Assembly (NCBI GenBank): GCA_030386875.1
Contig: CM059567.1
Span: forward strand, 81,399,130-81,463,129
DNA length: 64,000 bases
Origin: Morinoia aosen
Lineage: Eukaryota; Arthropoda; Malacostraca; Amphipoda; Talitridae
Reading direction: 5' to 3'
This document shows positions 50,330 to 61,472 of the stretch, in pieces (the first letter of the stretch is position 1; the number at the start of each line of letters is the position of its first letter). Under the pieces are notes generated by a model. That model was not told where the DNA came from. It did no database searches and was given only the letters and a program-made list of their open reading frames with translations. Both the position numbers and the translations under genes were made by a program.

Positions 50330-50455
50330 ATGAGAAGAAAATCTTCTCTAGGAAATCCCCTTTCAGTTTTTTATCATCTTTCAGATAACCCGTTTCTTTT
50401 CCATCAAAGTTTATACTTAAAGCCGCTAGATTGCGAGTCCAATTTGACGTGCTGA
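50330..50455 (+). CDS. uORF 2 in the NOS1AP leader (hypothetical)
   Basis: 41 codons starting MRRKSSLGNP and ending with TGA. It is in the same frame as the NOS1AP start but is closed 75 nt before it. It also shows that the CDS cannot be extended upstream in this exon. Confidence 0.3.
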   Translation: MRRKSSLGNPLSVFYHLSDNPFLFHQSLYLKPLDCESNLTC

Positions 50456-50530
50456 GTGAGCTATTGACCGTTTGATAGGTAGTCGTAAACACCTCAGCAG
50501 CGCCGCCGTCCACGTTTTCCCACCGCCGCC

Positions 50531-50644
50531 ATGAAGATGCCGAGCAAGAAGCAGTACAATCTCGTCATCAACGATGAGCTCGACTCCCGCATCCCGCTCC
50601 ACCCTGACGAATCTTTTGCAGAAGGAATCAAATTTTCGGCCAAG
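50531..50644 (+). CDS. NOS1AP: NOS1AP/CAPON homologue, coding exon 1 (start codon, N-terminus of PTB domain)
   Basis: Encodes 38 residues, beginning MKMPSKKQYNLV and ending EGIKFSAK, the N-terminus of the carboxyl-terminal PDZ ligand of nitric oxide synthase (CAPON). In this family the PTB domain binds small G proteins such as Dexras1 and a C-terminal PDZ ligand binds nNOS; the adaptor is cytoplasmic and linked to neuronal signalling. Start choice: the frame upstream has stops (TGA at 50453-50455, then TGA, TAG and TAA), and the ATG at 50531 sits in a strong GCCGCC context. A second in-frame ATG at 50537 matches the usual family start MPSK, so either may be used; the upstream one adds only Met-Lys. 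The exon ends AAG|gtgagg in phase 0. Joined to the next two exons it gives a 94-residue run that matches the family without a break. Confidence 0.93.
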
Positions 50645-53600
50645 GTGAGGCAACAGAACTCGTTAAATGCTTGACGGGCTGTTAAGAGACAGTCTAATTT
50701 TAGCTATTAACCGTTGTAAGCCTAAATAATTCATGAGAAAAATAATGCGATGAAGTTTGTTTGTGTCTTATCGGTTTCTGGTTGGCTGCTAGAGAGACAG
50801 CACACTAGGTTTAGTTTAGCATTGACTTATGTGGTTAGTCGATGATGAAAGCGTAGTGATTATGTAGCGTGAATTCAGGACTCACTTTTTGTCCGTAAAA
50901 GAACCCATGAATTTAATCCTAAAGCGAAAAACAATTTTATTGCTTGATCTAAATATTTCTTTTATCGAGATCAGTAAATGGTGAGTAAAAAAGTGTGCTC
51001 AAGGCTCGCATTCCTAAGTTTTTGTTGTTAATGTCCTGTGACTTATATAAAATATTGCATACCTCCCATAAAATACCTTATTAAGATAATGCCCGCTTAT
51101 AATTTTTATACTCCTCGCATAAAGCGTTCTGTTAGTTTCTACTTAGTTTAACAGTGGTTAAAAAATCGAAGTCTTTTTTTTTTGTGATCCAAATTGTTGT
51201 CATTTGTCTTCTGTATGCAGAAATGGATGCTGGAGTCATGATGCATCCTTCATATTTTTAAAAACATAAAAGTTCGCAATTGGAAAGCAAGCAGATATGC
51301 TTGCTTAGGTCTGAACTTGAGTTATTCTTAAAAGACAAGTTTCCTCTCTCGCTCGAGACCAGTGAGTTGGCGGGGCTTCCCTGCCCTCAGCTCGTGACAG
51401 CGCACTTATCTCGCGGTGCATTACTGCGTTAGTGGACACTCGGGGCTTTTGGGTGTGTGCGTCAGGGTTGCCAGATTGGCATTTTTGTTCGCCAAAATCC
51501 TAAAGTTAGCGCTTTTTAAATTGAATTTCAAATATGACGATCCCAGCCTTTCGTGAGGTTTCCTGATACTCAATGGTCCTCAATGTCAATTTCTATCTGA
51601 ACATGTCTCAACTTTAAAATTTTAGTTGGATAAAAGTTCAATCTGCCACTCCTGGTGTGCGCAGGTTTTATTATCATCGTGGATGCAGTTTGTCTTGGGG
51701 CGTCTCTTATCGTCATGCTTAATTAACTTTTGTTAGCTCCACTCTACTGTAGTGATTTCTTTTGTTGTTATCGCAGTCAGCCATTGTTTGCAAAGGTTAT
51801 TCCCTTACTGAACACTGCCGTTAAAGATGTATAGGTTGTTTTTGGTTGTTTCTTAAATGGAAAGATTTTTGAATGAAGTATCACTTGTGTATACATTGCC
51901 GTGCTGTGACTGGAGGGTAACTCGAACCAAATGACATTGGGAAGTTTCAGGGCTAATATCTGTTAATCAAAACTGTATCGTTAGAAACATTGAAATTTTG
52001 TGCAAACTTGTGATCGTCTGAGGCGTTGATACAGAGCAGAAATTAGAATATTTCAAGAGACGTAGGAACTGTGTAAACACGGTGTGCACCGTACGGGAGA
52101 CCGCAACTACGTAATCGAAGTGAGGTTCTTATTTGCGAATAATCAACTAGCGTTGAGCTTGTATTAACGTCTGGAAGCGAGAATGTTGTGTGTGTGTGTT
52201 TGCGGTGAATTTTCCACCCAAAAATAATATTTGAAATAAGAAAAAATAAGTGCGCAATTGCTGTAGCGACTGTAAAATGAAAGTTATTTTGCACTGGTAA
52301 GAATTGTGCTATTATCATGAACGACTGTTGTGTGGGTGTGATTGTTGTGTGCTATGCATGTTAAATAGATATACTTAGATGTAAATACATGACAAATTTG
52401 TAGTCTGTCAAAACCGAAGTGATGAGTGATTTAAGGAAAAGTTGAATTCAAATTTCGTTCCATTCAAATTTTAGCTGCCCATGTTATTAAAAATTTCAGC
52501 AAATCACATCGCGAAGTCCAAGATCCGTGTTGCATCGTAGTCCCGATCTTCTCGCTGCTAATATGACGTGTCTATAAAGATCCGCAGATTTTTTTGGCGA
52601 AAGACATCTCAATTTCTCTCAACATTTGTTACAGCGACACCATTTTTCAGAGTGAATACGGATGCAATTTGCTGTGGCTGTGTCGAATTTCAAAAGGGTG
52701 GCAGGAATTGACTTTACCAATTTATTAACAACTTTAGTTTAGTTTTGGAAGTAACGGTATGAAATTGGTTTTTATTATTACGCTTATTCCATTTATTTTA
52801 CGAACTGCTGAAGTTCATGCATAAAAATGAACTTCAATTGCTTGCGCTAGAAAGTGTACATCGCAATCATTTCCTCGACATGCTGGTGCAGTTGTGGGTC
52901 GGAATTTATGTTTTGGAGTCTCATGCAGCACAGTTAATTCATTTGAAACGACTGTTATTAATAGCTTCAATACAACCTCTATGTTTAGTTCACTTTTAGA
53001 AAAACAATGCGTGGTTCGAGCGCAGTGTTAATTCTAAATGAACATAGTTTTGCTAGTATATAAAATTGGTGTTACGATCTTTGAGTGAGAGACTGTCTTG
53101 CGTTCGTGCTACGGGTTACGACATGTATTCTCATGATCATGATGAAACTTCTTTTCAATGCAAATGGTGGTGATATAATCCATGCAATTTATAAACAATT
53201 GGTAATCTGAAGGTAGTAAATGTTACTGATTATAATCATTGGAATTTACGATTAGAAAAAAATTATAATAGTGTTCATTCGAATTTGTACATCAAAAATT
53301 GATTCATCAACAAATACTTATGTGAATCACCATCAGGAAGAGAAATAAAAATGTAATAATAAACCAGACTTAGTTGTGTTCTCAGATGACGAGACTAAAA
53401 TTGGTTCTTCGTTTTCGCTATCAATTAATTTTCCTTAATTGCACTCGCATCAATGTCTGCTCGAGGTGTGAGATCATTCTCTACACTGCAGAGATTTTTT
53501 ATAGCTTCCGCGTAGCCGGTGCATCGCTCCATAGCACCTTCATAAAACCAAGCCTCGACAATAAAACAACTCTGACACTGCAACACGCCTGTCAGTCCAC

Positions 53601-56105
53601 GCTCTCCTTTTATGCAAGAATATTTTCGCTCGCTTCCCGTGACATAGTCATCCTACATTCTATGCTTGAAAAATGACTTGATCGTCTTTGATAACATTTG
53701 AGTCAGTCTCTTAGTGCTTGGTGTACCGTACCTATAATAATATTCTTGTATTTTCTTGGATGTGTTTTGCTCATTTTAGAAACTTTTCTTTTTTTATGAT
53801 TGAAACCGCGAAACCATTTGCTGTCCTTTTTTAACTGTTTAAATTGGTGAGTACATATTCACTAATGTTCCTTTTTGCTCAGGAACAGCCTCTGTTAGTA
53901 ATGCTACTTTTATTCTTAAATGGCCTGTCTCCCAATCCTTTGAAATCCTGGATAGTTACTCGATACCAGTCTGTTCTGTAGTGCTGTAGAGCTTTACTTT
54001 GTTCGCCATCTCTTTGCCCCGATCCTGGAGGTGCGTGTGACGCTGCGTTAGAAACTCAGGCTTGTACCGATTGTCGGTCGCTGCGCTCGCCACTCAATAT
54101 TTTCGATCAGGCGTGAGCGCTGATCGCCTATACGCCAGGGGATCACGCAGTGTTCAATATTGACAGCATACGGCTTTTCGATGATGAATTTGATCACGCT
54201 TGGGGTAAAATTCGCCCATGCGAGGATGAGAAAAGCCCCGAGAAGGAAGTAGGTGAGAATCAGCACCTCAGGACCTGCAACTTTCAAAAAAGTTAATTGG
54301 TATATTGATCGCAAGTTGTAGTAATTTTTGCAATCGGTAATTTATTAGAACATGTTTCAAAACATAATATCGATTAATGCAAGTGATTTTTTCCAGCTCT
54401 CTAGAGAGAAATTTATTAAAATTTCGATTGATTAAACATTATGATTGCTTCTCGCATTAAGAATAAATGTGGTGTTAATTATTCGAATGAACACAACTAA
54501 ATTGGGTTATTTAGAATAAGTTTTTATGATTTGCAAGCGGTTCAGTCATCCTTCACATAATGTTTCGTCTCTTACTAATAATTTTCGTCTGGTGAATGAC
54601 TCGTTAATGAACATTTGACGGGTGCCTTGATTGAATGTCGGCAGTTATCATGGTGTTTTCATCGGTGTGAAGGAACTGATGTTTTAGTTGTGATGCTAAA
54701 TCTGGTGTACTCAGTGTGCTGACTTATGCATCCAAAATTCTACTGATAATCCTACAACATGTAGTTCTCTCCAGAGAACTCAGCCATTAACGAGGACACG
54801 CGTAAGTGCCTTCGAAACTTGATAAGTGTTTTTACTGGCAGTCATTACTTTTCCTAGAGTTAGGTCTAATGCGAGGATACACCGAGTTGTTTTGATTCTT
54901 GTCATCACGACGGGTATGCTCGCTGTCCGAGGTGATGCCACCAAGGCAGGATACAGCGACGTGCCTCGTACATCATGTCCTGCCCCACCGCACCAAAAAG
55001 ACTGCCAGCAATCACGGGGTGATGGCAGTTGCAATAGCCCAGTGTATCGCCCGCTTCTGTGGCTTCGCTGTGTTCAAAACGCTGTGAGGGGAGCGTAGTC
55101 CCCTGTTGGCTTTATTGTTCCGGCTCGTATGGCCAGAGTTTTTGTTTTCTTTTTGTGCTCGCAAAGAGCTCCCTTCACGCAATGCTTTCACTTTGTTTCT
55201 GTCTTTTATTTCGTCACTAGCGTAGTTTTCTTACTGGAACTTTATAAAATATTTTGATTAAAAAGGGGTTGCATCGAGTCTCAAGCTTTTGTTTTTAGCT
55301 ATAACAGTTCATTGCTTTTATGCTCATACTGCAGCTGCATCGTGGATTAATAACATATTTCGAAAAAATTGGCCACCAAAAATAAATAACTTTTCCTTTT
55401 TTCCTGTGAAAAAATTCTCCATGGTCGTTATGAAAATTTTGATTGTGCGTTTGCAACTATTGTTTGAAACGGTTTCTCACCTGCATTCCGCGTTGAATGA
55501 TAATTTAATTTCATATTTACGTCACAAGTCATTTATTTTGATTTACTCCTCTTGCGTATTATTAAAAAGTTGAAGCATCCTACAGTTTGTCTCGTGTGTT
55601 GAATTTTCTGTAACTTTTTTTTCTTCGTTTTACTTTGTTTTACCGACAAAGTTAAAGTTTTCTTTGATTTCATTTTCAGATAATGTTGGAATGGTTTTCT
55701 ATATTTGTTGATGATTCAATGGTGCATTGAAATTTTGTTTGGGATGATTCGTATTTTGAATTTATTAGTTGAAGGAAAAAATGGGTATCGAGGTCCCTTC
55801 AACTTCAGTACTTCTTTATGACGTGGTCAGCTAGAGCGACTACGGTAATTTATTCCTGCTTCTAGATACAACGCGAAGTTGACTAAGTCCAAGTATTTTT
55901 TGGCTGATTTATCTTTTGCTAATTTTACTACGAAGCATTCAATACGAATGTGTGATGTCTTCCGTACTTAGAACATGAAATAGAATGATAAAGATTCATA
56001 CATGAGGGGTTTGAAGCATCCTTTTTCAACAAAGGCAACCCATGAAAGTTTAAATTTTCATTCGGAAATATGCATCTAATTTAACCCTCAACGTTTTTGT
56101 TTCAG
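50645..56105 (+). other. NOS1AP intron 1 (5,461 bp)
   Basis: Bounded by AAG|gtgagg and gtttcag|TAC. AT-rich and without coding potential. A GC-richer patch lies near 51340-51460. The bases at 51468-51480 (CAGGGTTGCCAGA) resemble a hAT terminus but no partner was found. Small bidirectionally open stretches around 54050-54310 and 54780-55100 show no recognisable protein. Confidence 0.85.
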
Positions 56106-56177
56106 TACATAGGAACGTTGGACGTGCCCAGACCTACGAGCAAGATCGAGATCGTCGCCGCCATGCGCAGGATACGA
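56106..56177 (+). CDS. NOS1AP: NOS1AP/CAPON homologue, coding exon 2
   Basis: Encodes 24 residues from [10 protein letters not shown] to AAMRRIR, the most conserved strand-helix part of the NOS1AP PTB domain. The preceding bases are a good acceptor (a T-rich tract ending gtttcag) and the exon ends CGA|gtgagtg, so both splice sites are visible and the exon is exactly 72 nt, phase 0 to phase 0. Because it is symmetric, skipping it would keep the frame but remove part of the PTB core. As far as I recall, vertebrate genes place introns at the same two points (before YVGS-like and before YEFK-like residues), which suggests ancient intron positions. Confidence 0.95.
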
Positions 56178-59049
56178 GTGAGTGCGGCAGCTCTGTCACC
56201 CTCTCGAGGGGGTGCTGAGGCGGGCGTCTGGGTGTAGTTTGGGAGGAAGGGGCTCAATTTCTTGTAGGTAAACTTTTACTTCTTTTTTGACAGCTTCTGG
56301 GGCTGTTTCACTAATGAGAAACTGATTACCGAGACTAGCATTTGGTGTAAGTTACAGGTGATGTGACCCGGAGGTATGGCTGCCACTCAACGCTATTGAC
56401 GCATGGCGGTGCCGGGGTCAAATGATGTCATGCAGGGCATGAGATTTACTTTCCAGGGGCCGGATTTCCAAGCAATTTACGTCGTCGTAGCTGTGCAACA
56501 GGCAGCAAAAGTTCGTCGGTTAACTTTGCCATGATACGAGTTGTTTTTTCTTACCAAGATCTCCGAGTAAGAGTGTTTTTTCAAATAATATTTGGGTAGT
56601 CAGCATCTGGCAACTTTACTGGGTTACCAGCGGCTAATTGCTTGAATTTCTCTTGGAAAAAGCAAAATCTTGAGGATTTTGACGCAGAAAAATAACGTAT
56701 AATGTTGTAAAATTGACAGATAAACTTATACTGCCTGATGTGTGATACTACCACAACGATGGAAATAGCTAAGAAATCCCGCTCTAGGCTGTAGCGACAA
56801 TTAATATAACCTAGTCAGAGAGTAAAACTTTATCAGCTGGAATTGAATGTACCTGTTGATGCACTATGTTTTTTCAAATTGTGGATGAAAGCAATTCCTG
56901 AAGCACGTTATTTAAACTTCTGGTCCTGCGTCACCCGCGATGAAGAGGGAAACTTTTGTTTCGCTGCTTGAAGGTTTCTTCTTCATCATAGCATTAACAG
57001 AAAAAAATATATTATATATTTTGTTACCCGCCGTTAAAAATACTTCAGTGTCTGGAAGTTTTTCGTGTACATTGTAGGTTAATGCATCATTAGTAAGCCA
57101 TCATTCAGCTATGCTTGAAGATCAGTCGCCATCAATTCCAGCATTGTGAGTACGCATCACCTCACAGCGTGTCAAAGCCGAGCGTGTGCGGGCGTTATGG
57201 GAAATCATTCTCTGAAAGATACTTAAAAAGTTGATACTCGTTTCAGAAGTTTTGTGAATCTGTGACATGTACTAGTATGATTGACGGTGTTAATGACATC
57301 GGTCCGTATCTAAGGCTGAATTCCGTTCGCAGTGTACGTGGTGAGTGAGGCTTTTTTTAATTTTTTGAACCTACCACGTAAACTGTTCTAAAAATATTTG
57401 TGTGGTTTCAGTTCAAGAAACTTCATCTCGCTTGATCAAAAAGAGTGATTTGAGTGAAGGCTCGTCCATGTTTTTGATAAACTTTTCAAACGTTTTGTAA
57501 GCTTTTGTATAAAAAAGTAGACTTTGAAAACAAATCCTTCCATGAAACCCCTAATTTTTACGAACTGCTACTTTAAAAAAAAAAATAATAAAGCTGTTAA
57601 CACTGCGTAAAAATGGTTGCTCACAGTTAATGGCAAAATTTGTTTGTGCCTACAAAAGTTTTCAATTTGAATTGACTAAAACATTTGAGCATCATAAGCT
57701 TTTTCGGGGCTTGTTGGAAAATGGTGAACTCGCACTGTTTTTTTCTAAGCATGTTTCGTTCATTGCTTTAGCGGCCTCTGATGTGGAATCGTCACATGTG
57801 TTGGAAAATTGCATTTTGAGACTACACACACACTTGACGTTGGGTGGGTGGAATGTAGATGCAGCTGTCGCGTGGAAAAGAGAGATTGTTCGGCCTGCCC
57901 CCACGCACGTAAAGCATGACACGCGTTGCCTCTCGCCTGTAGCTGCTAGAGTGCTGCGGTATTATCCGCGTCAGCACAATTCTGGCACATTTGATTTTTG
58001 CTGTTAAAAATTTTTCTGTAATTGGATTGTTCGTCCTGTTAAGAAGTAGATGAACTTATTGAATCTTGTTTGTATTACCATCTTCGTACGGAGAACTCAT
58101 AGTAGATTTAATTCGAATGTATGCTCGCGTTCGTCGCTAAGAAATATCGAATTGCAATTTACTTGATAATTTTTGTTGAGATTTCTAGCTAAATCATTGA
58201 ATTTATTTCGATAAAAATCATCCGTGGAATTCTATTGAGTAAAATAATTTATTTTCTTATGTGTTCTTTTTCCATTAGAGGTGCATGGTTGCTATAAATG
58301 AAAGGTATTTTATACAGTGCGTTACGAATTCCGATATAAAGATTCATTTGATTTATAAGAAACAGCGCACGACATTCGACAATATAAAATTCTTTGAGCT
58401 AAAAATTTTCAGATACTTCCTTTCAAAATTCAATCGTTCTCCAAGTGGTCCGTAACTTTACTGTATACATCCAGCGATATTTTGGGGGGAGAAACGTGCC
58501 GAACGAATGATAATTAATAGACTTGACTTGAAGCAATTTAGGTCTCGGTCGCTCATTCACTTGTGCCAATGCAGAGTCTCTTGTAATAAAACGAAAATAC
58601 TAGTGCGATGACAAAAGTTTTCTGTGACGGTAGTATGTTAAATGTGTTAAGTTTTTTGTGTTATTGCTCAAGCTTTTCGCAATTCTTCCCGGTCTGTGAC
58701 TAGTGTGGCGGGCTGCGAACCCCAAATCCGTTTCATGAAAAGATGAAAAAGTGAAAAGAGACAACAACTGGTAGAATCATTAAGTGGGTAAAAAAAATGG
58801 CGGCTGATATTTCAGGTTGTCTAAAAAATCTGCCTAAAAATTTTGTTTGGATTTGTTGTGCTCGAAATTCAGATGTTCTAAAAGTTTCTGGATTTTCGTT
58901 TTTACCATCTGGAAGCGTATGCTTTGGAAACTTAATTTGTTAATCGGTTTGTTGCTTAACTCCCAAAGTTGAAAGTTCAGTGGAGCGTACCTATTCAAAC
59001 CATTGAAATTAACGGTGAAGTGAAACGTAACTGCCAAATTAAGTTGTTC

Positions 59050-59785
59050 TAACATGTAAAAGGCGGGAACGCAGCCAAGACTTGCAGAAAGATATAATGT
59101 GTGTAATCTGTGTATGGGCATGGTGTTGTTACAGAACGTGCATTTCAGAAGTGGTTTGTACCATTCCGATTTGGAAATTTTTCACTTTATGCACCGCGTA
59201 CTGGGCGGCCAAATATGAATCACAACAATCAAGTGAAGAAGGTAATCGAAGATGAAAATCATATTACAACTCCACAAATCGCACACTCAACATTTATCCA
59301 AACACGGCGTCGCCAATCACTTAAACTTGGTTTCATTTCAAAACCAATGTTTGGATTTCTCAAAAATTGACTTCCGTCAGCCTCTTGCAAAGTATCGCCA
59401 TCTGCCTTACATTGCTTCGGCGGGAAGCAAATGGATCGTTGTTAAGAGAACTTGTCACTAGAAGTAAGAAAAGAATGCTGTATATCAATCTTGAGCGAAA
59501 ACGATTCTGGAAGCAGTCGAAGCAACAACCACTAACAAAATCTGAAGCAGGGCTCCATCCGAGGAAGTTATCGATGTCAATAGAGTGGGATTGGCAGGGT
59601 ATTGTCTTCCATGAACTTCCCATGAACAGCACCATCAGTTCAGATGTCTGTATTGTGCGCAACGTGATCAATCAAACGCAACTATCACATGTAAACGTCC
59701 ATCGTTAGCAGAAACATCCATCGCTAGCTAATCAGAAGAGCATTTCTAGCCACCATAACAACGCGAAAAATGTTAATAATGTTTT
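59050..59785 (+). pseudogene. Degenerate mariner transposase, 3'-truncated next to a SINE-B copy
   Basis: Readable blocks in order are NAAKTCRK (about 59068), YGHGVVTERAFQKWF (about 59113-59160), FGNFSLYAPRTGRPN, VKKVIEDENHITTPQIA (about 59240-59290), LVTRSKKRMLYINLERKRFW (about 59445-59510), GLHPRKLSMSIEWDWQG, then HHNNAK (about 59750). These follow mariner order. The GDEKW motif with the first catalytic Asp has become RSKKR, and the second catalytic Asp (HHDNA) is Asn. Frameshifts lie around 59370-59440. Coding similarity stops at about 59785; a SINE-B copy begins at 59814, and I do not see the mariner C-terminus on its far side. Confidence 0.8.
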
Positions 59786-59813
59786 TTTGGAATGCTCTCT
59801 CTCTCGTCCTGTT

Positions 59814-60150
59814 TCCCTTTAGGGGGGGGATTAGCACTCCCAGGGGAAAATGTGTGATGGCCCGGACTGAGGGTTGGGTAGGCTTTCTTTTGTTGAAAAA
59901 AAGTATTTTTGTTATGTTAAGGGCCACATTTTTTCGGTTCACTGCTGTCCTGTTTTTCAGCACCTACTACTTTCTTCTTCAACTTTTATCTTGTTTCATA
60001 AACTTCTTTCTCTATTTACTGTTTCTGTGCTCCTTCTGCAAAGATTCTGCGTTCCCTTATCTACGTACTTAAAGGTGCCTTTCTCCTTCCCATATTCGGA
60101 ACGCTTTTTTTTAGCGATCAGGGAGGCTTAAACTAACATCTTATCTAATC
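59814..60150 (+). mobile_element. SINE-B copy 5, in NOS1AP intron 2
   Basis: The head is shortened (CCCTTTAGGGGGGG joined to ATTAGCACTCCCAGG). Then come the GGCTTTCTTTTGTTGAAAAA block, the core GCTGTCCTGTTTTTCAGCAC, CTGCAAAGATTCTGCG, and the end ACATCTTATCTAATC at 60150. It lies directly downstream of a truncated mariner. A degraded pyrimidine-rich repeat on each side (about 59795-59818 and 60150-60175) may be its target duplication. Confidence 0.75.
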
Positions 60151-60670
60151 TCTCTCTTCTTCGGATTTCCCTGATTTTGCTCCTGTTTTTTCACCCGTTT
60201 CGGTCGTTACAAGATTCTTTGGCCTGCCATTCATTTCCAATGATATTCACTTGATTCTGTTCTGTGCTGCAAACGACAGCAATTTCTCCGAGTAACAATT
60301 ATCCAATTCAACAAGAAAATAGTGCTAGGTTTTTGTTCAATATGATAAATGTAAAATTAAGTACATTGCTGCATCGAGTTTTTGTAGTTTGGACCGTCAC
60401 AGAAAAACGAATTAACTTTTTGGACAACCGAATGCGGTACCGACAATTTCGACGACATAAACATCATAAGTTATTTGAAGGCAAGTTTGCTGCGTAGTTA
60501 GGGGGTAAGCCGGCTGCTATGAAGTCCATATGCAGTATTGGTGAAAACTTGTTCGGTAAGTTAGGTTTATACCCGTGGTGCTGGCAAAAACTGAGTCCCT
60601 GTAGTTGCGGAATATTCCATATACCCTCCAAACTAGATATTAACGAGCTACGTTGTCAGTAAATTGCCCT

Positions 60671-60678
60671 TGACGTCA
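60671..60678. promoter_or_regulatory. CRE site in NOS1AP intron 2
   Basis: A single perfect TGACGTCA about 700 bp upstream of exon 3. Sequence match only. Confidence 0.3.
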
Positions 60679-61352
60679 TTGAGAACAAGTATAATTGTGC
60701 TTACTGATTTAACACCTGTTCTATAGACTAGTTAGAGCTGCTAGAGAAGTTTGCTTTTTTAATGGAGGTTTTATACAGCATTCTATGTTGGAAGTTTCCT
60801 ACTCATTTGACCTTCATAATTGACCGGTCTGTTTGAGTTGTTTGTTCAGAATTTGTCTTCTTTCATTATATTGCACTCATTCGAGCTTAGGTGGTATTTT
60901 TTCTACACCGTGAGCTTTATGAGATTAGAAGAGATTAAAAAAAAATTATCTACGTCTAAATCGTTTTTCTTAACGCGATCTACATTGCATGATAAAAACG
61001 AAATTTTGGATCAAGTTAATTTTTCACGAGCTTCTAGATGTTGAGAGAATATTACGATCCTATCCTAATAAATAGCTGAAGTTAGATGTATTTATGGTTT
61101 TATTGTGCTGCCGAGTCCAGAGTGTGGAGCATGGCACACAATGCAGAGCAGCACATGGTCCCAACGGCCACAGAGTGCCTCGCCTCTTCCCTGGCCAGCT
61201 GACGCCCACTTCCGGCTTCCTCAAACACAGGCCCCGTTTTTAGAGCTCGTTTTTACTGACGGCCTGTAGATTATATCAGTGCATGCAGCGAGCGTTTAGT
61301 TGGCGCGTGGTATATTTCCATCACCGTGTGCCAGGGTATGCTCAGGCGACTT

Positions 61353-61359
61353 TACTAAC
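61353..61359 (+). promoter_or_regulatory. Branch-point consensus for NOS1AP exon 3
   Basis: A perfect TACTAAC, with the branch adenosine 19 nt before the exon, followed by a pyrimidine-rich tract to tttcag. Confidence 0.7.
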
Positions 61360-61376
61360 AGTGTCCGTCCTTTCAG

Positions 61377-61472
61377 TACGAGTTCAAGGCGAAGGCGATC
61401 AAGAAAAGAAAGGTCACCGTCGAGGTGTCTGTTGACGGAGTCAGGGTCCTCGTCCGTAAGAAGAAGAAACAG
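61377..61472 (+). CDS. NOS1AP: NOS1AP/CAPON homologue, coding exon 3
   Basis: Encodes 32 residues, from YEFKAKAIKKRK through VEVSVDGVRVLV to a basic RKKKKQ tail, continuing the PTB beta-sheet. The acceptor is strong: a perfect TACTAAC branch-point motif at 61353-61359 followed by a pyrimidine tract and tttcag. The donor is CAG|gtaatg. The exon is 96 nt, phase 0 at both ends. In the family the next residues contain the HPIYRIFYVSHDS-type segment; nothing like that occurs before the window ends, so exon 4 and the C-terminal PDZ-ligand half lie downstream. If intron 3 were retained, the frame would stay open to about 61799 through a Cys/Leu-rich low-complexity stretch. Confidence 0.95.

Larger units (their letters stand above)
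50207..50530 (+). promoter_or_regulatory. Probable 5'-UTR part of the first coding exon, with two uORFs
   Basis: A pyrimidine-rich acceptor (tttcttttgtttccag) ends at 50206, so transcribed sequence probably begins at 50207 and runs into the start codon. Two short upstream ORFs are visible. One at 50226-50291 has 21 codons plus stop and is out of frame with the CDS. The other at 50330-50455 has 41 codons plus stop and is in frame, but closed by TGA before the main ATG. Other acceptor-like sites (ctttcag near 50383, cctcag near 50496) make the exact UTR exon start uncertain. A promoter directly upstream cannot be ruled out. Confidence 0.5.
56178..61376 (+). other. NOS1AP intron 2 (5,199 bp)
   Basis: Bounded by CGA|gtgagt and tttcag|TAC. 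It contains a mariner relic (about 59050-59785) directly followed by a SINE-B copy (59814-60150), a perfect CRE palindrome at 60671-60678, and a GC-richer patch at about 61100-61260 just before the exon 3 branch point. The rest is unrecognised AT-rich sequence. Confidence 0.85.

Noticed and set aside
51468-51480. CAGGGTTGCCAGA resembling a hAT terminus in NOS1AP intron 1
   Set aside because: No inverted partner and no 8-bp duplication found nearby.
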